A stretch of DNA of 64,000 bases from Thermothelomyces thermophilus ATCC 42464. Taxonomy: Eukaryota; Ascomycota; Sordariomycetes; Sordariales; Chaetomiaceae. This document shows, in pieces, positions 11,946 through 24,800 of this stretch. The DNA lies in contig NC_016473.1 of the NCBI RefSeq assembly GCF_000226095.1, positions 5,270,001 to 5,334,000 of the forward strand, written 5' to 3'. The notes under the pieces were generated by a model. The model did no database searches. It worked only from the letters and a program-made list of their open reading frames with translations, and was not told the origin of the DNA. The position numbers and the translations under genes were made by a program. Each line of letters begins with the position of its first letter. Within the stretch, counting starts at the first letter, position 1.

Positions 11946-14900
11946 ATACTTATCTTCTCTAAGACAATAGACGAACACCAGAAGTACGTAAAAGCAATGC
12001 TAGATATACTATATATATATAAACTATTAGTTAACAAGGAAAAGAGCAAATTCCATGTTAGGAAAACGGTGTTTTTAGGATATAAGATATCCCTAGGATA
12101 AATCCGGATAGAACCTTTAAAGGTTAAAGCTATTAAGAATTAGTTACAACCGACGTTAGTTATAGAAGTACGAAGCTTTATTAGATTTGTAAACTTCTAC
12201 TAGATATTCATTAGGAACTTTAGAGCGATCGTATAACCTTTATACGAACTCACTAGGAAGAATGCTAAATTCTAATAGAAAGAATAGTATGAGTAAGCAT
12301 TTATATAGATCTACGATACCATTACTAAAGATCTAGTACTAGTACTACTAGATCCTAAGAAGCCATTTAAGGTAGAAACGGACGCTTCAGACTACGCTAT
12401 CGGAGGATAATTAGGATAACGAGACGGATAAGGAAAGCTATATTCTATAGCCTTCTTTTTAAAGAAGCTTAATAGACTATATCTTAATTATCTAATCTAT
12501 AATAAGGAACTACTCACGATTGTCGAAGCTTTTAAGGAATGGCAACTATACCTTAGTAGCACGATTAAACTAGTACAAGTATATATAGATCATAAGAACT
12601 TGCGATACTTTATAACGACGAAAGAGCTTAATAGACGACAAATACGATAGGCAGAGTTCCTTACGGAATTTAACTTCGAAATCCGCTATAAGAAGGGCAA
12701 AGAGAACATACGAGCAGATATCTTAAGCCGACAAACGGATTATACAGAAGGACAAACAGAAACAATACTACTATTATTCAAGGAATAAATGGACGGAACG
12801 CTATATTACGAAATGTAGACACCCGTAGAAGATGATCCACTTGACTCGTTCCTAGAGTGTTATATAATCTTTCAAGAAGAAAGGATTAACGAGACATAGT
12901 ATTAAGTAGCACCCGGACTACTGGTACCTAACGGAGTAGAAGAAAGAGATAGGAAACTCTAGTATCGAGGCAAAGTATATATCTATAACGGGGATTAATA
13001 GCTATAAATGATTTGGGAACTCTATAAGTCGAAACTCGGAGGATATAAAGGAGTCACGAAGACTGTCATATAAGTTAGGAAATACTACGACTTTCTATAG
13101 TTAACGGTATAAGTTAAGAAAGTTATATAGAACTACGATATTTACAATCGAAGCAAAACGGCATAACATAAGCTATATAGACTACTTTAGCCATTGCTAA
13201 TAGCTAACAAACTATAGAGTTTAGTTATAATAGACTTTATTACAAAGCTGCTAAAATCTAAGGACATAGCTATAGGAGTAACCTATAATAGTATTCTTAC
13301 TATAGTAGATCGCCTAACTAAATAGGTATACTTCTTTCTCTATGAGGAGTCCTAGACAGCGGAACAGTTAGCAGACGTGATCTATTGGTAAGTTATATTA
13401 GTACATGCTTGGCCGTAAGAATAGATTACCGATAGAGACACCAAGTTCGTGTCAAAGTTCTGGTAAGCGTTAATATAACAATTAGGTATTAATAGCAAAC
13501 TATTAACGGTATATTACCTGCAGACTGACAGACAAATAGAGCGACTAAACCAAGTTATCGAGTAATATCTCCGTTCTTATGTTAACTACTAGCAAGATGA
13601 CTAGGTCATGCTATTACTAATAGTATAACTCGCTTACAATATAATGCTAATAGAAATGACTAAAGTTATACCGTTCTTCGCAAACTACAGATATGAAGTA
13701 GACCTTAGGTAAGGACTAGAGGTTATAGTACCGAGAGTAGTAGTCAAAGTAGAACAAATGTACGTACTATATAAAAAGCTTAAAAAGGAACTCGAGTTTG
13801 TTAAGACTAGAATAAAGAACTACTACAATAAATATAAGCTCGAGGGACCTCGCTTAGAGAGGGGAGACAAAGTCTACCTGATCGTATGAAACTTATGAAC
13901 CAAACGACTAAGTATAAAGCTAGACTTTAAGAAGGTCGGACCTTTTATTATCAAAGAACGAATTTCGACATCTAACTACCGACTATCGTTACTGTCATCT
14001 ATATAACTACAGACGGATGTTTTTTATATTTTACTTCTCGAACTAGTACTAAAGAACGCCAAGGTTACTATATATATCGAAGTAAAAGATAAAGAAGAAG
14101 AATAGGATGTCGAAGAGATTCTAGATTTACGTATTATTAATAGAGAACTATAGTACCTAGTTAAATGGCTTAATTTCAGACTAGAAGATAACTTATAGGA
14201 ACCTATTAAGAACCTAAATTACCTTAAGAAACTAAAGTAGTTCTACTAGTAGAATCCTAACTAGCTATAAAAACCGGCTCTAAAGCCTATTCCCTAATAG
14301 AAAAAGAGGGGAACCTACCAGAATTAGGACTAGGATCTAACCTAATCGACTCCTAATTAAGCACGTCAAAAGCACCTAACGCCTAAGCCTAACCTACAAG
14401 GGTCTACGTCTCCGATATCGGCAGAGGAGTATCTAGCTCTTCCTCTTCCTCTAGACGAGCTACGCCATGACGAAAAACTTCGGCACCATGATCGTATAGG
14501 GATTGCTATAAATGACGTAATCGACTTAAACGGCTTAACGTCTAAGCAAGTAATGCCTCGGTCTTAGTAATCTCCCTTGAAACCTTCTCCTACTCTGACA
14601 AATTCGAAAGGACTAAGATAGTTAGTAACCTAAGATTACGAAGGAAAATAACGAGAAACCTATAGGTATCTATAACGTTCGGACTACTATACTTCTTGCC
14701 TATATAAATATAGTTTTGACACTTATTTAAACCCTCTATTATTATATAACGCTTTTATAGCTTTGTATTCTAATAACGCTTACAAGGTATAGCAACTTTG
14801 TAACCCTCTTGCTTAATCTTAATCGTAATAGTATATCGTTCGTGTTTAAGATCACGACGATTCCTAGGAATATGATTAGCTATAGCAAAAGGAAGTTAGT

Positions 14901-14950
14901 AAAAGGAGGACGTTACCTACTAGGAAAAGGGGGGTGTTAATAGTACTTGA
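11941..14950 (+). pseudogene. G1 3' part of pol (RT end, RNase H, integrase, chromodomain, extended C-terminus)
   Basis: The RT frame resumes right after G2 as ILIFSKTIDEHQKYVK, completing the YLDD loop. RNase H follows (about 12310-12730, KPFKVETDASDYAIGG), then integrase (about 12980-13720) and a chromodomain (about 14105-14250, EILDLRIINRELQYLVKWL). Unlike G2-G4, the sense frame appears to run on for some 200 more codons (for example SAEEYLALPLPLDEL), broken by stops, to near 14940. No antisense ORF of the G2-G4 type is seen here. Confidence 0.82.
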
Positions 14951-14965
14951 AACAAGTCATAAGAA

Positions 14966-15000
14966 GCTTTCGGGTCGAAAGCCCTAAAGAAGGGGCATCA
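14966..15000 (+). repeat. Hairpin plus polypurine tract before G1 3' LTR
   Basis: GCTTTCGGGTCGAAAGC (7-bp arms, 3-nt loop) at 14966-14982 is followed by a purine-rich tract that abuts the LTR at 15001. The tract is the expected plus-strand primer. The hairpin recurs in all four chromoviruses. Confidence 0.75.
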
Positions 15001-15458
15001 TGTTACAAGCTAACTATATACCATGACCCGGTAAGGTGTAGCAGGCTAAACGAGCCACTAATCAAGAAGGGTACGAAGCGAGGCTAACACAGGATCGCTA
15101 GGGAGCGCGGGCTACCACGGGCAAACAATTACCAAAAAGGGAAAGATAGCAGAGGATAGCTAGCTACCGAAGGCAATCTAAGGACAGGATAGAAGGGGAC
15201 TATAAGCGACCGACAGAAGTATATATACATGTAAATAGTCACTTGTTATAGTAGACTCTGGGAGTTTACCAGTGATAGTAACCCTTACAATTATAGTACT
15301 TATACCGAGCATCGTTGTTAACTATTGTGAGAGACAACTCTAGTGTTATTGTGAACCCTTTGGCTTTACCGAATCCCTTAGACGACTTGCCCACTTGTCC
15401 CGCTCAATCTACCTTCGTCTGAACCCTTTTAGAAGAAGTCTGAGTTGGGTTTGTCATA
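15001..15458 (+). repeat. G1 3' LTR (subfamily A)
   Basis: 458 bp, beginning TGTTACAAGC and ending GGTTTGTCATA, directly after the polypurine tract AAAGAAGGGGCATCA. Differences from the 5' LTR are mostly C/T and G/A. Confidence 0.92.
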
Positions 15459-15463
15459 TAACT
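15459..15463. repeat. G1 target-site duplication, right copy
   Basis: TAACT immediately after the 3' LTR of G1, identical to 221-225. Confidence 0.9.
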
Positions 15464-18182
15464 AGTCTTAATATAGCTAAGCGTTTAGGAGTTAATCTAT
15501 AGTACTAGATTTGTAACTTTAATATTACCTTCTAGCAAGCTATCTAATATAATATCCTAGAAGTGTAAGGTGTATAAGGACTTTGTACCTTTTTTGACGT
15601 TATCGCTATATATATCTTACTAACCTAGGTAGTAAATAAAAGGATAGAAATTGAGCTTACTAATGGTATAGGATAGCTACTTCTAGAGCTTAGTACCCTT
15701 ATTACAATAGCCGAGATCCTAATTAATAACGACGTATAACCTAGAGTCTCTTAGAAGTATAGAATCTTCTTAATAACTTATATATTAATACTTCCTATAG
15801 CTTAAAAGAGTAGTAAGGAGAGAGGCAGAGACTTATATAGAGACTCTTATAGCGGTTAGCGGTATAATATAAGATGTCCCTATAAGTGCTTAAGATATCT
15901 ATAGGATCTAATAGACTGCTATACGCTTAAGTAAGCTATCTATAGTAATAAGTAACGCTTATACCTTTCTGATAAGGAGTATAAGAGGATTTACTAGGAG
16001 CTTAATAAGCTAAAGTAGGCTAGACTAAAAAATCAACTTATTACTAAGTAAGGGGAGCTATCCTATTCTAGGTAGTTAGGGGTAAAATACCCTAGTTCCC
16101 TTAATACGTTAATTATTAGCCCTTAACTACTTGGTAAGCTCTTAACTTACTATAAGGCATTTAATATAGTCACTCTATAGTACTATCCTCTTTTAGAAAG
16201 CACTTTACTAGACTTATATAGTATAACCTACTTAGTTAACGATAAGAAGTTCCTTTTACCTAGGACATTTATTAAGGTAGAAGATCCTAAGTTTATTAAA
16301 GTAGATATAATAACATTTCCTATTAGTAGGAAGGGTATTTAGGTAATCAAGAACGTTTTAGATAGATTACGTAGACCGTATACTAAGAACCTAACGTTTA
16401 AGAATATCGCTATCATTAAAGGATTCTATATTAATATTATCTTAGAAGCTCCATTACTTAAGGTAGGCGCTTAGTACTATGGCTTAGACTACTTACTACG
16501 TTTCGGAACACTAGAAAATAACGTTATCCTTTGTAAGTTAGAACGTAAGTATAATCTTACCTTCCTTGAATATAAGCTACTTTCCTACTACTCGAGCTTC
16601 CTAGACTATATCTCAATTAGTAAAGCGGGTATCGTGAACATTTATATGTCTTTGTAGAACGTATTTACTATATACGGTAGAAGGTCCTAGATACGAGCGT
16701 TACCTACTATAAGAGAGGATACCGAGGATCTTTGGCACTTAAGAGCTAGCTACCTTAGACTAGAAGCGTTAAAAGCGCTTATTAATAACGTTAGAAACGT
16801 CTATATCAAGGGGACGGCGTATATTAAGTACAAGAGCTATACTTGTACTTATATAAGTAAGGTTATCTCTAGGAAAATACCGCCTAAGTAGAAGTTTATA
16901 TACCTATTCTAGCAAGTAGCCTAGGATCTATTCGACTATCCTAAAGCGATTAATAGATCGCGATAGCTACTTATAATTATTAATAAGTATAGTAGGAAGC
17001 TCTTCCCTTTCTTCCTAACGACGAAGTCGCTAGACTAGATTATAAGAGTTATTTAGAATTTCGAGAGCTAGGTAAGACGCTAATATAAGCTTACTATCCA
17101 TAAGATTAAGTAAGATAATAATACTATAACGATTAGTTTAGCAGGGTATATACCGATATACTATTAGACTTAGGCTATAGAAAGCGGTATTAATCTTAAA
17201 CTCTTACCTTTATATACCTATAAGCCTAACGGACTAGTAGAGTAAGTAGGGTAAAAACTAATCTTATACTTAATTAAGATACTTAATAGTACAAATCTAC
17301 TTATAAAGCTCTAATTAGAAAGTGTATAAGCGGTAGCGTACTTATATGTAATAAGCCTAAGCCGTACTTACTCGTTTAGAACTCCTAATAAAGTGCTCTA
17401 TAGCTAATTTAAATAGTATTTTCGCTAGTACAAACCTAGCTTAATAATTACATTAACTAGTAACTTATACCTAGACTAGAGTAGTATCTTTATATATAGA
17501 TACTAGGTATATATCCTTTATAAGGATAGGAAAGCTAAGTAGTATATAAAGGACTTTAAGGTACTACTATATAGGCTAATAAGGTATCTTATAAGATATT
17601 ATATATCTAATATCCATTATATTTAGATATCTAAGCTCAATAGGGTTATTGTAACTTGTAACGTTTACTTCGATAAGAAGACTTTCTACTATCTAGGTAA
17701 AGAGTAGCCGATAGAGTCGTTACTAGCGGTGGCAAGCTAGGAAGTTAATTAGTTCGATCTTAGCAAAGATTCCTAAGATAGCGATTTTCTCTAGGAAGCA
17801 TTATAATAGACCTAATAACTAGTAGAAGACTCTATTATAATGGCTTAGCTACCTCTATTATAAGAGAGTCTAATAGTAGACTAACCTCTCTAATAGGGTT
17901 AAGACTTAGGGGTAAGGAAGCTCTCCGATACGTAGCCTATAAGCAAGTAATTAGTTCTAGATACTCCTATAGTAGAGACGTAAGTAATAGACAAACTTAC
18001 CAAATAGATAGAGAGCTTTAAAGGACTCTTAACCCCTAAATATATGCCTAAGCCCTCGGTAACTTACCCTACGCCGGCTAGTAAAGGGGATGTCTACTAA
18101 GAAGTAGGAAGGTTTAAATTAGGGCCTTCCTAGTTACTAGCTAGCTAACTAAATACTAGAGAGAGCAAGGGAGCTATCGAAT
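15464..18182 (+). pseudogene. Copia pol, GAG-pre-integrase and integrase part
   Basis: Translation gives a GAG-pre-integrase signature (LWHLRASYLRLEAL) at about 16729-16770, followed by Cys residues of the zinc-binding region (SYTCTYISKV). An integrase core follows at about 16975-17450, including PLYTYKPNGLVEQ, close to the usual copia integrase wording around its catalytic Glu. Stops interrupt the frame at CAG/TGG-type positions. The segment ends at the CGAAT target duplication of G3 (18178-18182), and the frame resumes at 33356. Upstream of 16700 the sequence is less recognisable and is probably protease or gag-pol linker. Confidence 0.8.
18178..18182. repeat. G3 target-site duplication, left copy
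   Basis: CGAAT, identical to 33351-33355. Confidence 0.92.
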
Positions 18183-18636
18183 TATCACGGATAAGCACAT
18201 AGACGGCCCGGCAGGCTACAGCTAGGACGTAGGACATTCCGACAGCTAATCACTTGACGGACTAATCAGAAGATTATCACTGCCAAGACTAAGGTCTTCA
18301 CTAGTAATAATAACATATCACCGTCAACAACGCGGAATTATAGAGCGAAAGGAGGAATAGTACTAGTAATAACTATTAAAGAAGGACAGATAATTATATA
18401 TATATAGCTAGCCAGTCACTCGTTATAGTAGACTCTAGGAGTTCACTAGTAATAGCAACCTAACCTATAATTACAAATACTTATACTAAGCATTACTAAC
18501 TATTATAAGAGATAACTCTAATATTATTATAAACCCTCTAGCTTCACCGAATCCCTTAGACGACCTGTACGTTTGTCCCGCTTAATTCACCTCCGTCTAA
18601 ACCCTTTCAGAAGAAGTCTAAGTTAGGTTCGTCACA
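18183..18636 (+). repeat. G3 5' LTR (subfamily B)
   Basis: 454 bp, from TATCACGGATAAGC (the TG start lost to RIP) to GGTTCGTCACA. Confidence 0.92.
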
Positions 18637-18649
18637 CATTGCTATCACT

Positions 18650-21375
18650 CCCTTTGTTCTGTCATAGTTCAGAACAGAGGTGACTTCGACCTCGACACCA
18701 ATATAGCTACCGACGTCACGGCCGAACAACTGCTCGCCTAGCTTAGTTAACTCTAGTAGCAGATCTAGGAGTTAGACTAGAGAGATAAGGCTACTTAAGC
18801 TCGAATCAAGGAACTCGAGAACGGTGAAAAGTACTTGTAGAAATTGATTAACAAGGCCTATACTAAAATCGAGACGCTTAAGACTATTAAAGCGAGCCGT
18901 ATCAAGATCAAACTACCTGGCAAATACGGAGGAACTAAGGAGGATCTTGTAAGATTCCTAATAAACCTCTGATCCTACTTCCGGATCAATAACGACAAGT
19001 TTCCGGACGAAAAAGCCAAAGTCCTTTACATAGCTATAAGACTAGAAGGCAAGGCACTTAGATGGTTCGAGCCTACGTAAAATGACTATCTTACTAAGGA
19101 AGATAAAGATAACCGAGACATATTTATATAGGTAGTCTTCCGATCTTATAACTGCTTTAAAGAAGAGCTTTAGAAGGTTTTTAGTAATAAAGATAAGAAA
19201 ATCTATATATAAGAAAGGCTTGCTAATCTCCGATAGACTAAGTTAGTAGCCTCCTACGCTATATAGTTTAGACAGGATATATTTAAGTCCTAACTTAATG
19301 ACAAGGTATTAATGTAATTATTCTATAACGGCCTAAAGGAAAAAGTTAAAGACAAGCTATATAAGTACGATCGGCCTAAGACTTTAGACAAATATATCGC
19401 ATAGGCCATTAGAATTAATGATCAGCTCTATACACGAGAGTAGCAAAAACGAGGTCAAACAAATAGAACCATAGTCAAGGCCAACGATAAGAAAAAGCGA
19501 ACGTACGTCAGTACTTCGTACGGGACGTACCCTAGAGCCATAGATATAGACGTAGCGTAGAAGTAAGACTAGAAGAAGACAACCAAAGACAAGTCTAATG
19601 TTACCTACTATAACTGTAGAAAGAAAGGGCACTATAAGCAAGAATGTCAAAGCCTAAAGAAAGAGTAGAAGCCAGTCCCTAGAAAAGAAATCGCAGATAT
19701 CGACGAAACCACTAAGAACGTTACTAAAGTAATAGCTATAAGCTATAAAGACAAGGATAGTAATATAGATAGTTTTGGACACGATAGCAATAGAGAAGAT
19801 AGACAAGTACTATACTCTAAACTAGTTACTATAGACCTAGAAATAGGTCTTGCCAAATAGGATACGGTTAGAGAGTACGTACTACCAATTTCGATTCTCC
19901 TAGCCTTAAGACAGTAGGGTTTCACGGTCATATAGAGGCAGGATAGATCGTAGACGACCGACACCTAAGGAACTAAAAGACCTAGACCTAATGTTCTATT
20001 CCTCTAGGAACGAATTAAATAGTACTATAATGAAGTTTTCTAGCTTAACACGGAACTATACGAACGGGATAGACGCTTGATTCGACTTACCTAGTAAAGC
20101 GATAAGATAAGGGACGAGATAAGGAAACTCTAATATACCATGGAAACCATTAAAGGGGAACAGCCTGTGATATACGATAGGCCCGACAGCCACGCCAAGT
20201 ATTCTGACGATTAGCAACTTAGCTACGACGTACGGAACCTAGAATATCAGTTTATACACACGAACCGTGGAAAAGACGAGCGTATGTGGGAAAGCTATTA
20301 GAAGAAATACTCCTACCTTAGCATTAGAGTACCTATGGTCTATGTATAGTGGGAAGGATTTGGGAGAGAATTCTAATACCTCCTAGGCAACGCCATGCGA
20401 TTGTACCCTTGACACGAGGCATATACGCAAGTGCCCTGGTTCCAATGTGTGGTATACGAATGCTAATACTACTTCTACGACAAATTTGAGAATAACTACT
20501 AGCCAACCCGATAAGGAAATGAGGACAGAAGCCTCTACCCTATAGAATAGGTCTATAATGCAGGAAACAGAGCAGCCGAATTGCTCTGGAAAATCGAAGC
20601 CCACGATCTAGAAGGTATCACAGTAGTTCTAAAACGAACCTAGCCTAGGTACTGCGGAATAGGACAAGACATATAGGACTCGTGCCAGAGTAATGACTAC
20701 CTCTACCATGTAGACGAAAAGAAATCGCGGATCTAGGAGCTTTAGATAAAGCTATAGCATATACAACGAAAAGTAGAACAGACCTAATGGTAGGAAGCTA
20801 TAAGCACTTAATAGCTTATAGAAATAAGCACGATCGACGAAGCTGCTATTAGCCGAACAACCGAAGAGGTTAGCACTGACCTAGGAAACGGGTTAGGGCC
20901 CTTCAAGGGGCCTGAAAACCATTAACACCTGTATAGCGGCAAGTGGTAGCGTAGTATAGGAGGAACTAGCGTAAGAGACTACTATATCGAGACCTCCTGG
21001 CAGAAACATAGGAAATTACCGCAATTTTTAGACGATAGCGGCAAGACAAGCGACTATAGATAATAGTATAATGGGAATAGCACGAGATGCTTGTACTAGT
21101 AGATAGTAGAGTAGAGATAAACCTAATTTCGCTAACGCTTGTAAATTAGCTATAGATACCCTAGAGAATAAAGCAGAAGTATAGCATAGTTAAAGGACTA
21201 TTTCCGACGTAATAGGTATATAGGGAGACTAAACCGATTGATATCACTATAGTAGGAAAGACTATAGTAATTATATTTAGTATTATAGATATAGGCGATA
21301 ATAAAGATATAATACTAGGGTTACTATAATATAAAGATTATAATCTAGATATTAGCTAGAAGAATGGTAGCTACC
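18650..21375 (+). pseudogene. G3 gag and protease remnant
   Basis: Gag from about 18650; zinc knuckle near 19598-19650 with residues still recognisable (CRKKGHYKQEC). A long Tyr/Glu-rich gag extension includes VQWEGFG-type wording near 20345 and a SLDDSGKTSDYR tail near 21030. The degraded protease motif is near 21093-21130 (the Gly of DSG is lost). The frame stops at the G4 insertion. Confidence 0.82.
21371..21375. repeat. G4 target-site duplication, left copy
   Basis: CTACC; the right copy reads TTACC, one RIP-type change. Confidence 0.85.
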
Positions 21376-21807
21376 TGTCACGATTCGACCGCATAAGGCG
21401 ACCCGACAAGGCACACGGAACCAATCAGGAACCGCAAGACCCAAGGACCAATTAGGAAGTGATCGCAGTGATCGCACTTCGATCAAGGCGAGCACCCGAA
21501 CAATGATCAAAGGATCGCAGCAGCGATCACATGATCGGAATCTAAGGGAACACTTAGGAATAAGGGAACCAGACAAGTATATTAGATAGCTAGTCACTCG
21601 TTATAGTGGACTCTAGGAGTTTACTAGTGGTAACAATCACAATCATAGTACTTATACCAAGCATTGCTGATTACTATAAGAGATAACTCTAGTGTTGTTA
21701 TAAACCCTTTAGCTTCACCGAATCCCTCAGACGACCTGCCTGCTTGTCCCGCTTAATCTACCTCCGTCTAGACCCTTTCAGAAGAAGTCTGAGTTAGGTT
21801 CGTCATA
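21376..21807 (+). repeat. G4 5' LTR (subfamily C)
   Basis: 432 bp, beginning TGTCACGATTCGACCGC and ending GTTCGTCATA. The first 216 bp or so are unlike LTRs A and B. Confidence 0.93.
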
Positions 21808-21814
21808 TGTTGTT

Positions 21815-24800
21815 ACTACTCCCTTTGTTTTGTTATGGTTCAGAACGGAGGTGACTTCGACCTCGATATCGACATAGCTACCAACGTCACGGCCGAACAG
21901 CTGCTTGCTTAGCTTGGTCAACTCTAGCAGTAGATCTAGGAGTTAGACTAGAGAGATAAGGCCGCTTAAGCTCGAATTAAGGAACTCGAGAACCGCGAAA
22001 AGTACTCGTAGAAGTTGGTTAACGAGGCCTATACTAAAATCGAGGCACTCGAGGGCGCTAAAGCGAAGCATATTAAGATCGAACTACCTGGCAAATATAG
22101 AGGAACCAAGGAGGATCTTGTAGGATTCTTGATAAATCTCCGATCCTACTTCCGGCTTAACGATGACAAGTTTCTAGACGAAAAAGCCAAGGTCCTTTAC
22201 GTAGCTACGAGACTAGAGGGTAAGGCACTTAGATAGTTCGAGCCGATATAGAATGACTATCTCATTAAGGAAGACGAAGATAACCAAGACGCGTTTACGT
22301 AGGCAGTCTTCTGATCTTACGACCGTTTTAAAGAAGAGCTTTAAAAGGTTTTTGGCGATAAGGACAAGAAGATTTATATGTAAGAAAGACTTACTAATCT
22401 CCGACAGACTAAGTTAGTAGCCTCTTACGCCGTACAGTTTAGGCAGGACATGCTTAAGTCTTAGCTTAATGACGAGGCGTTAATGCAATTGTTCTATAAC
22501 GGCTTAAAGGAAAAGGTCAAGGACGAGCTATATAAGTATAATCGGCCTAAGACCCTAGACAAATACATTATATAGGCTATTAGAATTAATAATCGACTCT
22601 ATATACGAGAGTAGCAGAAACGAGGTCAAATGAACGGAACTACGGTTAAGGCTAACGATAAGAAAAAGCGAGTATACGTTAGTACCTTATATAGGACGTA
22701 CCTTAGAGCTATAGATATAGATATAACGTAGAAGTAGGATTAGAAGAAGACAACCAAAGACAAGTCTAATATTACCTACTATAACTATAGAAAGAAAGGG
22801 CACTATAAGTGAGAATGTCATAGCCCAAAGAAAGAGTAGAAGATAGTCCCTAGAAAGGAAATTACGACTATTGACGAAACTACTAAGGACGTCATCGAAG
22901 TAGCGGCCACGAGCTACGAAGACAGGGGTAGTAATACAGATAGTCTCGGACATGACGACAATGGTAAAGACGAACAAGCACCGTACTCCGAACTAGTCAC
23001 TATAGACCTAGAGACAAGTCTTGCCAAATGGGACATGGCAAGAGAATATGCACCGCTAGCTTCGATTCTCCTAGTCTTGAGGCAGTGGGGTTTCACGGTC
23101 ACGTAGAGGCGGGATGGATCGTAGACAACCGATACCTAAGGAATCGAAAGACCCGGACCTAATATTCTATTCCTCTAGGAACAAATCGAATAGTACCGTA
23201 ACGAAGTTTTTTAGCTTAATATAGAACTGTGTAAACGGGACGGGCGCTTGATTCGACTTATCTAGTAGAGCAATAGAATGAGGGACAAAATGAGGGAACT
23301 CTAACGTATTATAGAAACCATCAAAGGAGAATAGCCTATAATATACGATAGGCTCGATAGCTACGCTAAGTATCTTGACAGCTAATAACTTAGTAATAAC
23401 GTACGGAACCTAGAATACCAGTTTATACGTACGAACCGTAGAAAAGATAAGCGTATATAGGAAAGCTACTAGAAGAAATACTCCTATGTCAGCACTAGAG
23501 TACCTATAGTCTACGTATAATGGGAAGGATTCGGGAAAGAATTCTAATACCTCCTAGGCAACGCTACGCGACTGTACCCTCGATACAAGGCACATGCGCA
23601 AGTGCCCTGGTTCCAGTGTATGGCATACGAATGCCGATACCACTTCTACGACAAATTCGAAAACAATCACTGGCCGACCTGACAAGGAAATGAGGACGGA
23701 AGCTTATGCCCTGTGAAATGGGTCTACGATATAGGAAACAGAGCGGCCGAATTGCTCTGGAAGATCGAAGCCCATAATTTAGAAAGCATTACGATAGTTC
23801 TAAGACAAGCCTAGCCTAGGTACTACGGAACCGGACGAGACATATAGGACTCGTACTAGAGCAATGATTGCCTCTATCACGCGGACGAAAAGAAATTGCG
23901 AATTCGGGAGCTTCAGACAAAGCTATAGCACGTATAACGGAAAGTAGAATAGACCTAATGGTAGGAAGCTGTAAGTATTTAATGGCTTACGGAAATAAGC
24001 ATAATCGATAAAGCTGCTATTAGCCGAACAACCGAAGAGGTTAGCACTGACCTAGGAAATGGGTTAGGGCCCTTCGAGGGGCCCGGAAACTATTAACGCC
24101 TGCGTAGCGGCGAGTGGTAGCGCAGTATAGGAGGAACTAGCGTAAGAGACTACTATACCGAGACCTCCTGGCAGAAATATGGGAAATCACCGTAATCTTT
24201 GGACGATAGCGGCAAGACAAGCGACTATAGATAACAGCATAGTAGAAACAGTACGAAATGCTTGCACTAGTGGATAATAGAGTAGAGATAAACCTAATTT
24301 CGCTGACACTTGTAAATTAGCTATAGATACCCTAGAGAATAAAGCAGAAGCATGGTATAGTCAAAGGGCCATTTCTAACGTAATAGGTATATAGGGAGAC
24401 CGAACCGATTGACATTACTATAGTAGGAAAGACTATAGTAGTCGTATTTAGCATCGTAGACATAGGCAATAATAAAGATATAATATTAGGGTTACTATAG
24501 TATAAAGACTATAACCCGGACATTAGCTAGAAGAATAGTGGCTACCTGCGACCCCAAACGGAGTTATATTTGATTAGCGAGATAGGGAGCGCGCAAGGAT
24601 CGCGAGCGGACGATGCTTAGGGGAAGGCATATCCCACAGATCTACCGCAAAAGACAGACAGTGGCAGGCAGACTACTACAGACTCTAGAAGAGGCGGCAT
24701 AACGACATCAATATCGCGACAGGAGGAACGAGCTAAATCGCCGATAGCTGTTCTCTCCGTTGACGAATACGGAACACTGTAATTAGAGTAATAGGTTGAG

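Larger units (their letters stand above)
226..15458 (+). mobile_element. G1: Ty3/gypsy chromovirus with 458-bp LTRs, itself interrupted by G2
   Basis: Two 458-bp LTRs (226-683 and 15001-15458) start TGT and end with the degraded form of GTCACA. The element is flanked by TAACT on both sides. Between them are gag with a zinc knuckle, aspartic protease, RT, RNase H, integrase and chromodomain, in Ty3/gypsy order. G2 plus one ACAAT copy (4337-11945) is inserted within the RT active-site loop. Without G2 the element is about 7.6 kb. RIP-type stops break every domain. Confidence 0.92.

Noticed and set aside
11874-12101. Open frame across the G2/G1 junction
   Set aside because: It joins G2 LTR sequence to G1 reverse transcriptase by chance; the RT part belongs to G1.
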